A stretch of 20,363 nt of DNA from Thermococcus sp. (GTDB lineage Archaea; Methanobacteriota_B; Thermococci; Thermococcales; Thermococcaceae): NCBI GenBank assembly GCA_027023165.1, contig JALVWX010000007.1:1-20363 (forward strand), in the 5' to 3' direction. The notes beneath the pieces were generated by a model. It was not told the origin of the DNA, made no database searches, and saw only the letters and a program-made list of their open reading frames with translations. Every line of letters starts with the position of its first letter. The first letter of the stretch is position 1. Both the position numbers and the translations under genes were made by a program. Below are positions 7,475 through 15,000 of the stretch, piece after piece.

Positions 7475-7975
7475 ATGTGGGGAAAGATAGAGCATTACTT
7501 TGATGAATATCCAGTCCGGAAGCAGATAGCCAAGACACTCCTCAAGTACGGCCTGAAGGTTTCTGAGGACCTCAAGATCAAAGCCGGCGACATAGAGGTT
7601 CCGTACACTAAGATAGCCAAGGCCCTTGACGTGGACAGGCGCGTCGTAAAGGAGACCGTCGGGATGATACTCAAGATTCCGGAGCTTAAGGAGATATACA
7701 TGAACCTTGAGCCTACGGTCCACATGAAGTACGTCGGGAGACACGTTGGCTATGGGGTCATTGAGATCGAACCCGAGCCGAGGGCGGTTGGAATACTCGC
7801 CAAGATAGCCCACAAGATAGCGGAGCGCGACATAAACATTGTCCAGGTCGTTGCCGAGGATCCCGAGCTTTACCCAGAGGCAACGCTCACGATAATCACC
7901 GAGAAGCCAATTCCGGGCGATCTCATAAACGAGCTTTCCAAGCTCGAGGGCGTCAAGAGGATTTCGATTTACTGA
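7475..7975 (+). CDS. HTH + ACT domain regulator (COG2150 type)
   Basis: A 166-residue protein. Residues about 1-80 contain a winged-helix-like segment (IEVPYTKIAKALDVDRRVVKETVGMIL). Residues about 90-166 form an ACT domain (GYGVIEIEPEPRAVGILAKIAHKIAERDINIVQVVAEDPE). This matches the archaeal family annotated as predicted regulator of amino-acid metabolism with an ACT domain; ACT domains usually bind amino acids. The target genes are not known. I choose the ATG at 7475, which has GGTGAGG (7465-7471) upstream. Upstream in-frame TTG/GTG codons at 7463 and 7466 coincide with that site. The gene lies 284 bp before the mbx operon on the same strand but is followed by a T-rich stretch at 7978-7993, so it is probably a separate unit. 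Confidence 0.82.
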   Translation: MWGKIEHYFDEYPVRKQIAKTLLKYGLKVSEDLKIKAGDIEVPYTKIAKALDVDRRVVKETVGMILKIPELKEIYMNLEPTVHMKYVGRHVGYGVIEIEPEPRAVGILAKIAHKIAERDINIVQVVAEDPELYPEATLTIITEKPIPGDLINELSKLEGVKRISIY

Positions 7976-7977
7976 GG

Positions 7978-7993
7978 CTTTTTGCCCCTTATT
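7978..7993 (+). terminator. T-rich probable transcription stop after the ACT-domain regulator
   Basis: CTTTTTGCCCCTTATT follows the stop codon by three bases. Archaeal terminators are T-rich runs, and this one is short and interrupted, so support is modest. Confidence 0.35.
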
Positions 7994-8036
7994 CATAATC
8001 TCACACACGTGATAGCCCGGCTGTTCTTCACGGATA

Positions 8037-8070
8037 TTCTTTGGTGGAGTTACTAAAATCCCTCAAAGAA
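8037..8070. repeat. Imperfect hairpin in the gap before the mbx promoter
   Basis: TTCTTTG (8037-8043) pairs exactly with CAAAGAA (8064-8070). Inside a symmetric 2-nt mismatch, GGA (8046-8048) pairs with TCC (8059-8061), leaving a 10-nt loop. A direct repeat GAACCA-N5-GAACCA follows at 8075-8091 with 11-bp periodicity. It lies in the non-coding gap 7976-8259, in which I find no coding frame with a ribosome site. Confidence 0.45.
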
Positions 8071-8139
8071 ATAAGAACCACTCACGAACCATGGAGAATC
8101 CTCCGTATCATTAAAGGACAAACCTGATGCCCCCATTTC

Positions 8140-8156
8140 AACCATAGGTTTTGAAC
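8140..8156 (-). promoter_or_regulatory. Extended SurR operator upstream of mbx (exact match)
   Basis: The plus strand reads AAC-CATAG-GTT-TTG-AAC, the exact reverse complement of the extended SurR consensus GTT-N3-AAC-N5-GTT described for Pyrococcus furiosus. SurR is the redox-sensitive sulfur-response regulator of Thermococcales that switches between hydrogenase (Mbh) and Mbx/sulfur-reduction genes. The site ends 21 bp before the TATA box at 8178. The match is seen; the regulator itself is not encoded in the window. Confidence 0.75.
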
Positions 8157-8177
8157 CTTTGTCCTCGGTAGGTAACG

Positions 8178-8185
8178 TTTATAAG
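8178..8185 (+). promoter_or_regulatory. TATA box of the mbx operon
   Basis: TTTATAAG lies about 75-82 bp before the mbxA ATG, predicting a start near 8206-8212 and a leader of about 50 nt. It is the clearest TATA box in the gap. Confidence 0.7.
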
Positions 8186-8199
8186 CCTTCGTTTTAAAC
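8183..8199 (-). promoter_or_regulatory. Second SurR-like operator overlapping the mbx TATA box (one mismatch)
   Basis: The core GTT-TTA-AAC (8191-8199) is an exact GTT-N3-AAC SurR core. The extended third half-site reads AAG instead of AAC at 8183-8185 with the right 5-nt spacing. It overlaps the last three bases of the TATA box and the region downstream of it. Binding there would be expected to block TBP/TFB or polymerase. That role is inference from position. Confidence 0.6.
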
Positions 8200-8259
8200 C
8201 AGCGATTAGCTTCACCTCGCCTGTTTGAGGGTGTCCACTAACCACCGGAGGTTGATGAT

Positions 8260-8790
8260 ATGGGGGAAGCGAGCAAAATTAGCAGGTACCTGTACACGGT
8301 TATCGTACTTTTCTTGATATGGATACTGCTAACGTCCAGTTTGGACCCGCAGGAGCTTGAATTTGGATTTTTAATGTCGCTGGTGGTGGCGGCTTTCACT
8401 TATGAGATATTCACCACCGCGGGGCTTTCGAACCTCCATCCAAAGAAGGTCGCCTACGCGATTGCATACATCCCGTACTTCCTGTGGGCGATGATAGTTG
8501 CCAACCTCGACGTGGCCTACAGGGTTCTCCACCCAAAGAGACCCATAAAGCCCGGAATCGTCAAGTGCAAGACCGTTCTCAACACCGACACCGGGAAGCT
8601 CTCGCTGGCCAACTCGATAACCCTCACTCCCGGAACCATAACCCTCGACGTGGACGGCGACGAGTACTTCATCCACTGGATATGGGTTCCGGACGAGGCC
8701 CTCACCGAGAACGAGGAGGAGCACGTTAAGGTTGCGTCCGCCAGCATAACCGAACCCTTTGAAAAATTCCTGAAGGTGATCTTCGGATGA
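8260..8790 (+). CDS. mbxA: Mbx complex subunit A (MnhE/MrpE-like)
   Basis: First gene of the mbx operon and a 176-residue membrane subunit similar to MrpE/MnhE of Na+/H+ antiporters. Two or three hydrophobic segments fill residues about 8-80 (VIVLFLIWILLTSSLD; LMSLVVAAFTYEIF; AYAIAYIPYFLWAMIVANLDVAYRVL). The soluble C-terminal half with NSITLTPGTITLDVDGDEYFIHWIW is the MnhE signature. It belongs to the small-subunit group that, with MbxB and MbxC, flanks the ion-translocating module. The ATG at 8260 has GGAGGT at 8247-8252. The stop overlaps the next start by 4 nt (ATGA). Family assignment is strong; the mbx name rests on the whole operon. Confidence 0.9.
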   Translation: MGEASKISRYLYTVIVLFLIWILLTSSLDPQELEFGFLMSLVVAAFTYEIFTTAGLSNLHPKKVAYAIAYIPYFLWAMIVANLDVAYRVLHPKRPIKPGIVKCKTVLNTDTGKLSLANSITLTPGTITLDVDGDEYFIHWIWVPDEALTENEEEHVKVASASITEPFEKFLKVIFG

Positions 8791-9041
8791 TAGCGCTGAG
8801 TGTTTATCTCATACTCATAGCGATAGCGACTCTCCTGAGCACGTACAGGGTCTTTAGAGGACCGACCACCGTCGACAGGCTCGTGGCGGTAGACATCATG
8901 ACCACCATAACGACCGGCCTGATGGTGCTCTTCGCGCTCTACTACGGAAGGATGATATACATCAGCGTGGCCCTCGTTTACGCCATACTGGCCTTTGGAG
9001 GGGTTATAGCCTTCGCGAGGTACCTGGAGGGAGGCCTATGA
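8787..9041 (+). CDS. mbxB: Mbx complex subunit B (MnhF/MrpF-like)
   Basis: An 84-residue protein with three membrane segments, typical of MrpF/MnhF. The marker is RVFRGPTTVDRLVAVDIMTT in the first loop and second helix, followed by VALVYAILAFGGVIAFARYLEGG. It is part of the Mrp-like ion-translocation module. It starts with ATG in the ATGA overlap with mbxA and overlaps mbxC in the same way, consistent with translational coupling of a fixed-stoichiometry complex. Confidence 0.9.
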   Translation: MIALSVYLILIAIATLLSTYRVFRGPTTVDRLVAVDIMTTITTGLMVLFALYYGRMIYISVALVYAILAFGGVIAFARYLEGGL

Positions 9042-9442
9042 ACGTGCTCTCAGCCATGGGTGAGGCTTTGGTGCTCATAGGAACGTTCTTCTACTTCCTC
9101 TCGGCCTTGGGTCTCATCAGAATGCCCGACGTGTACAACAGGATGCAAACATCAACGAAGAGCGCAACCCTCGGAAGCCTTGGAGTCATGATAGGAACCG
9201 GCCTCTGGGCCGTTGGAAAGGGCTACTCGTGGGCATGGGTTGTCCAGACCCTCGTGGTTGCGACGTTCCTCCTGCTGACGAACCCGATAAGCGCTCACAC
9301 GCTCATAAGGGCCGCGTACAAGAGGGGAATCCCCCTGTGGCAGGGGAGCGTTGTCGACAAGTACGCGGAGCACCTGGTGGAGTCCAGTGCGGTCGAAGCC
9401 GAGGAAGCTGGAGAGGCCCCTGAGGGGGGTGGTGAGGAATGA
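9038..9442 (+). CDS. mbxC: Mbx complex subunit C (MnhG/MrpG-like)
   Basis: A 134-residue membrane subunit with three predicted helices, like MrpG/MnhG. The family stretch is GLIRMPDVYNRMQTSTKSATLGSLGVMIG, followed by LTNPISAHTLIRAAYKRGIPLW. The last 25 residues are an acidic Glu/Gly-rich tail (SSAVEAEEAGEAPEGGGEE), longer than needed for the core family. Start and stop overlap the neighbours by 4 nt. Confidence 0.9.
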   Translation: MNVLSAMGEALVLIGTFFYFLSALGLIRMPDVYNRMQTSTKSATLGSLGVMIGTGLWAVGKGYSWAWVVQTLVVATFLLLTNPISAHTLIRAAYKRGIPLWQGSVVDKYAEHLVESSAVEAEEAGEAPEGGGEE

Positions 9443-9723
9443 ACTGCATGGCCTGCATCGAGTACATAATCATCGGACTCATGATAATCTCAGCAATACT
9501 CGCGGTTGAGTGGAGGGACCTTTTGGCTGCAGCAGTGGGAATGGCCGCGGTGAGCCTCTTCGCGTCGCTGCTGTTCTTCCTGCTGCAGGCGCCCGATGTG
9601 GCTATGACGGAGGCTGCAATAGGGGCGGCCCTCAGCGGTGCGGTGTTCATATTCGCCATAAGGAGAACCCAACGCTACGAGACAGAGGATGAGGAGAAGC
9701 CCGGCTGGTGGGTGAGGTGGTGA
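9439..9723 (+). CDS. mbxD: Mbx complex subunit D (MbhD-like, DUF4040)
   Basis: A 94-residue protein with three helices, corresponding to the C-terminal part of MrpA and to MbhD. The key stretch is LLFFLLQAPDVAMTEAAIGAALSGAVFIFAIRR, in which the membrane glutamate of APDVAMTEAA is thought to take part in ion transfer in Mrp-type complexes. The stop lies 2 nt before the preferred mbxF start. The unusual N-terminal MNCMAC contributes two cysteines of unknown use. Confidence 0.85.
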   Translation: MNCMACIEYIIIGLMIISAILAVEWRDLLAAAVGMAAVSLFASLLFFLLQAPDVAMTEAAIGAALSGAVFIFAIRRTQRYETEDEEKPGWWVRW

Positions 9724-9725
9724 AG

Positions 9726-10433
9726 ATGCTCAAGCGCGCTCTCGCGATAATCACGCTCCTGATAATCGGCTACTGGATAGCGCAGGGATTAGCTGGAGTT
9801 CCCTTCGGCCAGGACAGGATGCTGGTCGGGCAGTACTACCTCGACCACGTTAAGGCACAGACCGGATCTGTAAACGCGGTAACGGCCATAGTCGTCAACT
9901 ACCGTGGATTCGATACGCTCGGTGAGGTCACCGTCCTATTCATCGCCTCAACCGGCGTTGGAGCGCTCCTCTGGAAGAGGAAGAAGGAGAGAACCGCGAA
10001 GACGGAAGGCTCAATAGTCCTGACTACCGGAACGAGGCTCCTCGTGCCGTTCATAATACTCTTCGGTGCTTACATCTTCATCCACGGACACCTCACCCCA
10101 GGTGGAGGTTTCCCGGGAGGAGCCACCATAGCGACGGCGTTCCTGCTCCTATACATGGCGTTCACCCAGTACGAGATACCCCACAAGGCCTTCGAGAAGA
10201 CGGAGGGAGTTGCAGGAATGAGCTACGTCTTAGTCGGTCTCATTGGCCTGGCCATAGGCGGCTACTTCCTCTATGACTGGATATGGCAGACCTGGGGATG
10301 GGGCGTCAACAACATCGGCAGGCTCTTCAGCGGCGGCTTCATCCCGATCATCTACACCCTGATAGGAATAAAGGTCGGCACGGAGCTTAGCGGCATCATC
10401 GACAACATGCTCAAGGAGGAGGTGAGCGAATGA
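9726..10433 (+). CDS. mbxF: Mbx complex subunit F (fused MbhE-like and MnhB-like domains)
   Basis: A 235-residue membrane protein joining two parts that are separate genes (mbhE and mbhF) in the related membrane-bound hydrogenase. Residues 1-90 resemble MbhE, with NYRGFDTLGEVTVLFIASTGVGALLW. Residues about 100-235 are MnhB/MrpB, with TRLLVPFIILFGAYIFIHGHLTPGGGFPGGA and the C-terminal LIGIKVGTELSGII. I choose the ATG at 9726, preceded by GAGGTGGTG. In-frame GTGs at 9708 and 9720 overlap mbxD or the ribosome site. The stop overlaps mbxG by 4 nt. Confidence 0.87.
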   Translation: MLKRALAIITLLIIGYWIAQGLAGVPFGQDRMLVGQYYLDHVKAQTGSVNAVTAIVVNYRGFDTLGEVTVLFIASTGVGALLWKRKKERTAKTEGSIVLTTGTRLLVPFIILFGAYIFIHGHLTPGGGFPGGATIATAFLLLYMAFTQYEIPHKAFEKTEGVAGMSYVLVGLIGLAIGGYFLYDWIWQTWGWGVNNIGRLFSGGFIPIIYTLIGIKVGTELSGIIDNMLKEEVSE

Positions 10434-10774
10434 TCAGCGCGTACTACTTCGGGGCGATAAGCCTGGTTCTCATCGGCCTCTACGCGGTCCTCGTCAAGAA
10501 GAACGTACTCAAAATGCTCATTGGGCTCAGCATAATGGAGAGCGGCGTCAACCTCCTCCTGGTAAGCGTCGGATACATCTCAGGAAGGAGCGCGCCAATT
10601 CTGAGCGAGGGAATTGGTCCGAAGCAGGCCGTTGATCCGATTCCGCAGGCCCTCGTGCTCACGGCAATAGTCATTGGTGTCGCTACAACTGCCCTCGCCC
10701 TCAGCGCGGCGATAATCCTGTATGAGAAGTACGGAACTCTCAACGTTGAGGAGATAAGGAGGTTGAGAGGATGA
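10430..10774 (+). CDS. mbxG: Mbx complex subunit G (MnhC/NuoK-like)
   Basis: A 114-residue three-helix subunit of the MrpC/MnhC/NuoK family. The second helix reads VLKMLIGLSIMESGVNLLLVSVGY with the characteristic membrane Glu, and DPIPQALVLTAIVIGVATTALALS is the conserved third helix. It sits between the MrpB-like part and the large antiporter-like subunit MbxH. Both ends overlap the neighbouring genes by 4 nt. Confidence 0.92.
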   Translation: MISAYYFGAISLVLIGLYAVLVKKNVLKMLIGLSIMESGVNLLLVSVGYISGRSAPILSEGIGPKQAVDPIPQALVLTAIVIGVATTALALSAAIILYEKYGTLNVEEIRRLRG

Positions 10775-12258
10775 ACGCGCAGTACGCTTCACTCCTCATA
10801 GCATTGCCCCTCATCAGCGCCTTCTTTGTCCCCCTCATCAAGGGGACAGGTGAGAAGGGCGTTAAAGCCTACTTAGTACTCATAACCGCGATCCAAGCTG
10901 GAATAGCGGCCTGGGTCTTCCAGCAGGTGTACTCGACAGGGAAGCCGATAATCATCATGGCGGGCGGATGGAGGCCGCCGGTCGGAATCAACCTCTACAT
11001 CGGCCACTTCGCGGCGCTCTTCGTGCTCATAATCGCGGTGATAAGCTTCTTCACCGCGGTGTTCAGCATCTGGTCAATGAAAACACAGCCGATAGACAAG
11101 TACGCCATGCTCTTCCTCCTGCTGATGCTCGGAGCTACGGGAATGATAGCGACCGGCGATATCTTCAACCTCTTCGTCTTCATGGAGATAACGGCGATAA
11201 CCGCCTACGCCCTCACCGCGTACAACAAGACCGGCGAAGCTGCCGAGGCATCGCTCAAGTACATGATCCTCGGAGGAATCGGCTCGAGCTTCTTCCTCAT
11301 CGGTGTGGCACTCATCTACGGCTCGCTCGGAACACTCAACATGGCCCAGATAGCCCAGCTCGCAGGAAACATGAACCCAACAGTCGCACAGGTAGGATTG
11401 GCCCTCATAATCTTCGGGCTTGCGGTTGAGGCGGAGCTGTTCCCGCTCAACGCATGGGCGCCGGACGCTTACCAGGCGGCTCCGCACGCTATAACAGTCA
11501 TGTTCTCGGCCTTCGTCGTTAAGGCCGGACTCTACGCCACCGCGAGGCTCCTCTACCTCATGCAGGCAGTTGGAAGCTGGCACGACGTCCTGAAGCTGCT
11601 CGTTGCCATGGCCACCCTGACCGTCGTCGTGGCGGAGTTCGCGGCCCTGAGGCAGAAGGACGTCAAGAGGATGATAGCCTACTCGTCAATAAGCCAGGTT
11701 GGAATGATAGCCTTCGCCCTAGCTCTCGGAAGCCCGGCAGGAGTCGACGCGGGAGTCTTCCACATGGTCAACCATGCCATAGTTAAGGCCCTCCTGTTCC
11801 TCGGCGTCGGCTACGTCGGGATAAAGCTTGGTGGGACTGCCATGGAGAACTTCCAGGGGCTTGGAAAGAGAATGCCTCTGACGGCCTTTGCCCTCACCAT
11901 CGGTTCGCTCGCCGCGGTGGGAATCCCGCTGTTCAACATCTTCTGGAGCAAGGTCAGAATCCTCATAGCAGGCGTTGAAGCGGGCTACACATGGGGTGTC
12001 GCCCTGATCCTCGGCGCGAGCGTCGTGGAGGCAGTCTATTACATCCGCTTCATCCACGCCATGTGGTTTGCCGGAGAAGGGGAGAGGATGCGCGAGGGGC
12101 TGGCAATAAGCCTCATACTGCTCTTCCTCGCGGCTCTGGTGATAGTCATAGGCGTCTACCCGGACTACGCCTGGAACCTCGCCCAGAAAGCGGGTAGCGA
12201 CATCTTCAACGTCGGCCAGTACATCAAGAACGTTCCATTGATGGGGGTGGGAGCATGA
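10771..12258 (+). CDS. mbxH: Mbx complex subunit H (MnhD/NuoL-type antiporter-like)
   Basis: A 495-residue integral membrane subunit of the proton/ion-translocating antiporter-like family (MrpD, NuoL/M/N), with about 14 helices. Seen features: TM5 glutamate E139 in NLFVFMEITAITAY, the TM7 segment GLAVEAELFPLNAWAPDAY, K251 in AFVVKAGLYA, and the family stretch AYSSISQVGMIAFALALG, with a lysine in the late helix NIFWSKVRIL. At the TM7 position where H' and most relatives carry a lysine (G-V-K-A-G-x-FPL), this protein has E220, and a second acid, E222, follows. It lies between mbxG and the second antiporter-like gene, with 4-nt overlaps on both sides. Confidence 0.92.
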   Translation: MNAQYASLLIALPLISAFFVPLIKGTGEKGVKAYLVLITAIQAGIAAWVFQQVYSTGKPIIIMAGGWRPPVGINLYIGHFAALFVLIIAVISFFTAVFSIWSMKTQPIDKYAMLFLLLMLGATGMIATGDIFNLFVFMEITAITAYALTAYNKTGEAAEASLKYMILGGIGSSFFLIGVALIYGSLGTLNMAQIAQLAGNMNPTVAQVGLALIIFGLAVEAELFPLNAWAPDAYQAAPHAITVMFSAFVVKAGLYATARLLYLMQAVGSWHDVLKLLVAMATLTVVVAEFAALRQKDVKRMIAYSSISQVGMIAFALALGSPAGVDAGVFHMVNHAIVKALLFLGVGYVGIKLGGTAMENFQGLGKRMPLTAFALTIGSLAAVGIPLFNIFWSKVRILIAGVEAGYTWGVALILGASVVEAVYYIRFIHAMWFAGEGERMREGLAISLILLFLAALVIVIGVYPDYAWNLAQKAGSDIFNVGQYIKNVPLMGVGA

Positions 12259-14096
12259 ACGAGATACTGATCATCCTCTTCACACCCCTCCTCGCGGGGG
12301 TTCTCGCGTGGGCCTTCGACTTCAAGGGAGTTAGGGAGACTATAGGCATCATCGGCGCAGCGGTGCCATTGGCCTACCTAATCAAGCTCTACTCGGAGGT
12401 CACCACAAAGCCCCTGAACTACTCCATTACCGTCAGCGGCTTCACCCTCCACTTCCAGCTGGGCACGATGACCTGGTACTTCGCGGCCATTGCCTCAACC
12501 GTGGCCCTGGCTATGGCCTTTGGAATGGCCTCAACTTCAAGGAAGGGCTATGACTGGCTCTTCGCCCTCATGAGCTTCACCGGTGTGCTGGGCGTCTTTC
12601 TCAGCCAGGACTTCATCAGCTTCTTCCTGCTCTGGGAGCTTATGACCTTCGCGAGCTTCATGATGGTCCTTAAGAGGAACAGGCACGAGTCGCTCAAGTA
12701 CTTCGTGCTCAGCGTCATAGGCGCCTACGCTATGCTCCTCGCGATAGGCATACTCTACGCCAAGACGGGAGCGCTCGACTTCGAGACCATAAGGCAGGCC
12801 CTCATCATGGACGTCTCTCTCAGAACCATAGGCAAGGGCGAGACGATACTGCTCTTCACACTGTTCCTCACCGCGTTCGGCGTCAAGGCAGGGGCCTTTC
12901 CACTCCACGTCTGGGCGCCGGGAGCCTACAGCGAGACAGACCAGAGCTACACCAGCTTCTTCAGCGGCGCTTTGAGCAAGGCGGGCGTTTACGGAATACT
13001 GCTCATCTACATGCTCATGGGCTACAAGCTCTACGCAGAACTCGGAACCTTCCACGGTCACCTGACCTTCGCCTACATAATAGCCTGGATAGGCGCAATA
13101 ACAGTCGTTGTCGCGAGCTTCCTGGCGGTGCTCCAGGAGGACATAAGGAAGCTCTTCGCCTACTCATCAGTTGGGCAGGTCGGCTACATCCTCCTCGCCT
13201 TTGGAACCGGAACGAGCCTTGGACTGGCTGGAGGCCTCTTCCACGTCCTCAGTCATGCAGTCTTCAAGGGCCTATTCTGGCTCGTGATCGCCGCCATAAT
13301 CCTACAGACAGGAAAGACCCAGTTCAAGGACATGGGCGGCCTGGCAGAGAAGATGCCGTTCACCTTCGCCATGGGACTGATAGCGGTGCTCAGTTTAACG
13401 GGAATACCTCCAATGGCCGGCTTTGCTAGCAAGTGGCTCATCTACGAGGCCGCGATACAGGCTCACATGCCGCTCGTCGCGGGGGCAATATTCCTCGGAA
13501 GCGGTCTGGCCTTCGCCTACGTAGTCAGGTTCCTATACGCCGTCTGGTTCGGCCAGAGACCGAGTGATCTGGATGATGTCAAAGAAGCCCCACTACCGCT
13601 CCTAGTGGCGATGGCAATACTTGCGATACCCAACATAGTCTTCGGTGTTGCCCCGGGTCTCGTGACGAAGTACCTGAACAAAGCCCTTGGAGGTCAGGTA
13701 GTCGGAGGGACCTCAACAAAGCTCGTTACCTCAGTTGGGACCTACAATGCCCTTTTAGTTGCAGTGCTCCTGACATTCGGACTCGCAGTTGCGGGATTAA
13801 TATACCTCTACGGCGCCAAGACGAGAAAGATACCCGTCACTGACACCTACCAGTCGGGCAACCCGGTTACCGAGGACTACAACCTCTCCATAAGGAAGAA
13901 CTTCTACAGGCCGCTCGCTGAGGCCCTCGACTTCTGGCTCAAGTACAGCTGGGACCGCTTCTACGAGAGGCTGGCCGGCATAGCGGAGGACTTTGCAGAC
14001 TGGCTCAGGGAGGGCTTCTACAACGGCAACGTCCAGAGCTACTCCTGGTACCTGGCAATAATACTCCTTATACTCGCGCTGTGGGGGGTGCTGTGA
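12255..14096 (+). CDS. mbxH': Mbx complex subunit H' (second antiporter-like subunit with C-terminal extension)
   Basis: A 613-residue antiporter-like membrane subunit; a second copy of this family is what distinguishes mbx from the mbh cluster. It has the full ion-path set: E128 in FFLLWELMTFASF, K211 in FGVKAGAFPLHVWAPGAY, a further lysine in SGALSKAGVYGILL, and FASKWLIYEA in a late helix. Residues from about 520 onward form an extra region: a loop (DTYQSGNPVTEDYN), an amphipathic, aromatic and acidic helix (FWLKYSWDRFYERLAGIAED) and a final membrane helix. This corresponds to the lateral helix that is a separate subunit (MbhI) in the hydrogenase. mbxM starts on the next base after the stop. 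Confidence 0.9.
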   Translation: MNEILIILFTPLLAGVLAWAFDFKGVRETIGIIGAAVPLAYLIKLYSEVTTKPLNYSITVSGFTLHFQLGTMTWYFAAIASTVALAMAFGMASTSRKGYDWLFALMSFTGVLGVFLSQDFISFFLLWELMTFASFMMVLKRNRHESLKYFVLSVIGAYAMLLAIGILYAKTGALDFETIRQALIMDVSLRTIGKGETILLFTLFLTAFGVKAGAFPLHVWAPGAYSETDQSYTSFFSGALSKAGVYGILLIYMLMGYKLYAELGTFHGHLTFAYIIAWIGAITVVVASFLAVLQEDIRKLFAYSSVGQVGYILLAFGTGTSLGLAGGLFHVLSHAVFKGLFWLVIAAIILQTGKTQFKDMGGLAEKMPFTFAMGLIAVLSLTGIPPMAGFASKWLIYEAAIQAHMPLVAGAIFLGSGLAFAYVVRFLYAVWFGQRPSDLDDVKEAPLPLLVAMAILAIPNIVFGVAPGLVTKYLNKALGGQVVGGTSTKLVTSVGTYNALLVAVLLTFGLAVAGLIYLYGAKTRKIPVTDTYQSGNPVTEDYNLSIRKNFYRPLAEALDFWLKYSWDRFYERLAGIAEDFADWLREGFYNGNVQSYSWYLAIILLILALWGVL

Positions 14097-14990
14097 ATGA
14101 TAGATTGGAAACTCATCCTTGAGGCGGTTGGGATACTCATCTACGCAACGTTCATGGGCTTCATCTTCATGGGTATAGAAAGAAAGGCAATGGCCAGGAT
14201 ACAGCGCAGGGTAGGTCCGCCCATCTACCAGCCGCTCATAGACACACTTAAGCTCCTTGGCAAGAAGGAAAGCGTCAGCCACGGCTTCATCTACGACTTC
14301 GGCCCGGTCTTCGCCCTTGGAGCCAGCATAGCGGCGCTCCTCTTCATCCCGATAGCGAACTTCAGGCTCTTCAGCACCAACGCGGACCTGATCGTCGTTG
14401 CTTACCTGCTCGAGGTGCCGATGCTTGGAATAATGCTCGGTGCAATGAGCTCGGGCAACCCGTTCTCAGCGCTTGGTGTCCAGCGTGGTCTGCTCACCAT
14501 GGTGGCCATGCAGCTCCCCTACGGACTCGCGATAATAGCGCTCGTCCAGCACTGGGGAACCTTCAACCTCAACGAAATAGTGGCCCTCCAGGGAACCCAC
14601 GGGTGGAGCATCTTCGTTCCGGCGCTCCTCCTAGCGATGATAGTCTTTGACATAGTATTCCAGGCGATGCTCGGTCTGGAACCGTTCGACATCATAACGG
14701 CACCTGCAGAAATCTCCATGGGCCCAATGCTCGAGTACGGCGGCAAGCACGCGGCACTGCTATTCACCCAGCACGCAGTACAGCTCTTCGCTGAGACAGC
14801 GTTCTTCGCCGTGCTCTTCCTCGGTGGGGCCAGCAACCTCCTTGAACTTCTCATCAAGCAGATAGCGGTGCTCTTCATAGCGATATTCGTGGCCAGCATA
14901 TATCCAAGGTTCACCATCGACCAGGCAGCGAAGTTCTTCTGGAAGTGGCCGACCATACTGGGAATAATAGCCGTACTCCTGACGGTGTGA
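14097..14990 (+). CDS. mbxM: Mbx complex subunit M (NuoH/MbhM-like membrane anchor)
   Basis: A 297-residue protein with about eight helices, equivalent to NuoH/complex I subunit ND1. It links the peripheral arm to the membrane arm and lines the entry of the quinone-like cavity. Typical stretches are GIERKAMARIQRRVGPPIYQPLIDTLKLLGKKE, YLLEVPMLGIMLGAMSSGNPFSALG and GLEPFDIITAPAEISMGPMLEYGG. Its place before mbxJ, in the middle of the cluster, is the Mbx arrangement; in Mbh the M subunit comes after L. It starts with ATG directly after the H' stop; there is no spacer. Confidence 0.93.
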   Translation: MIDWKLILEAVGILIYATFMGFIFMGIERKAMARIQRRVGPPIYQPLIDTLKLLGKKESVSHGFIYDFGPVFALGASIAALLFIPIANFRLFSTNADLIVVAYLLEVPMLGIMLGAMSSGNPFSALGVQRGLLTMVAMQLPYGLAIIALVQHWGTFNLNEIVALQGTHGWSIFVPALLLAMIVFDIVFQAMLGLEPFDIITAPAEISMGPMLEYGGKHAALLFTQHAVQLFAETAFFAVLFLGGASNLLELLIKQIAVLFIAIFVASIYPRFTIDQAAKFFWKWPTILGIIAVLLTV

Positions 14991-15000
14991 GGTGATGTGG

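Noticed and set aside
11074..11583. Long open frames on the minus strand opposite mbxH and H' (also about 12537-13061 and 16438-17178).
   Set aside because: They are complementary shadows of GC-rich coding sequence, without ribosome sites or recognisable domains, and their predicted proteins have no coherent hydrophobic or domain pattern.
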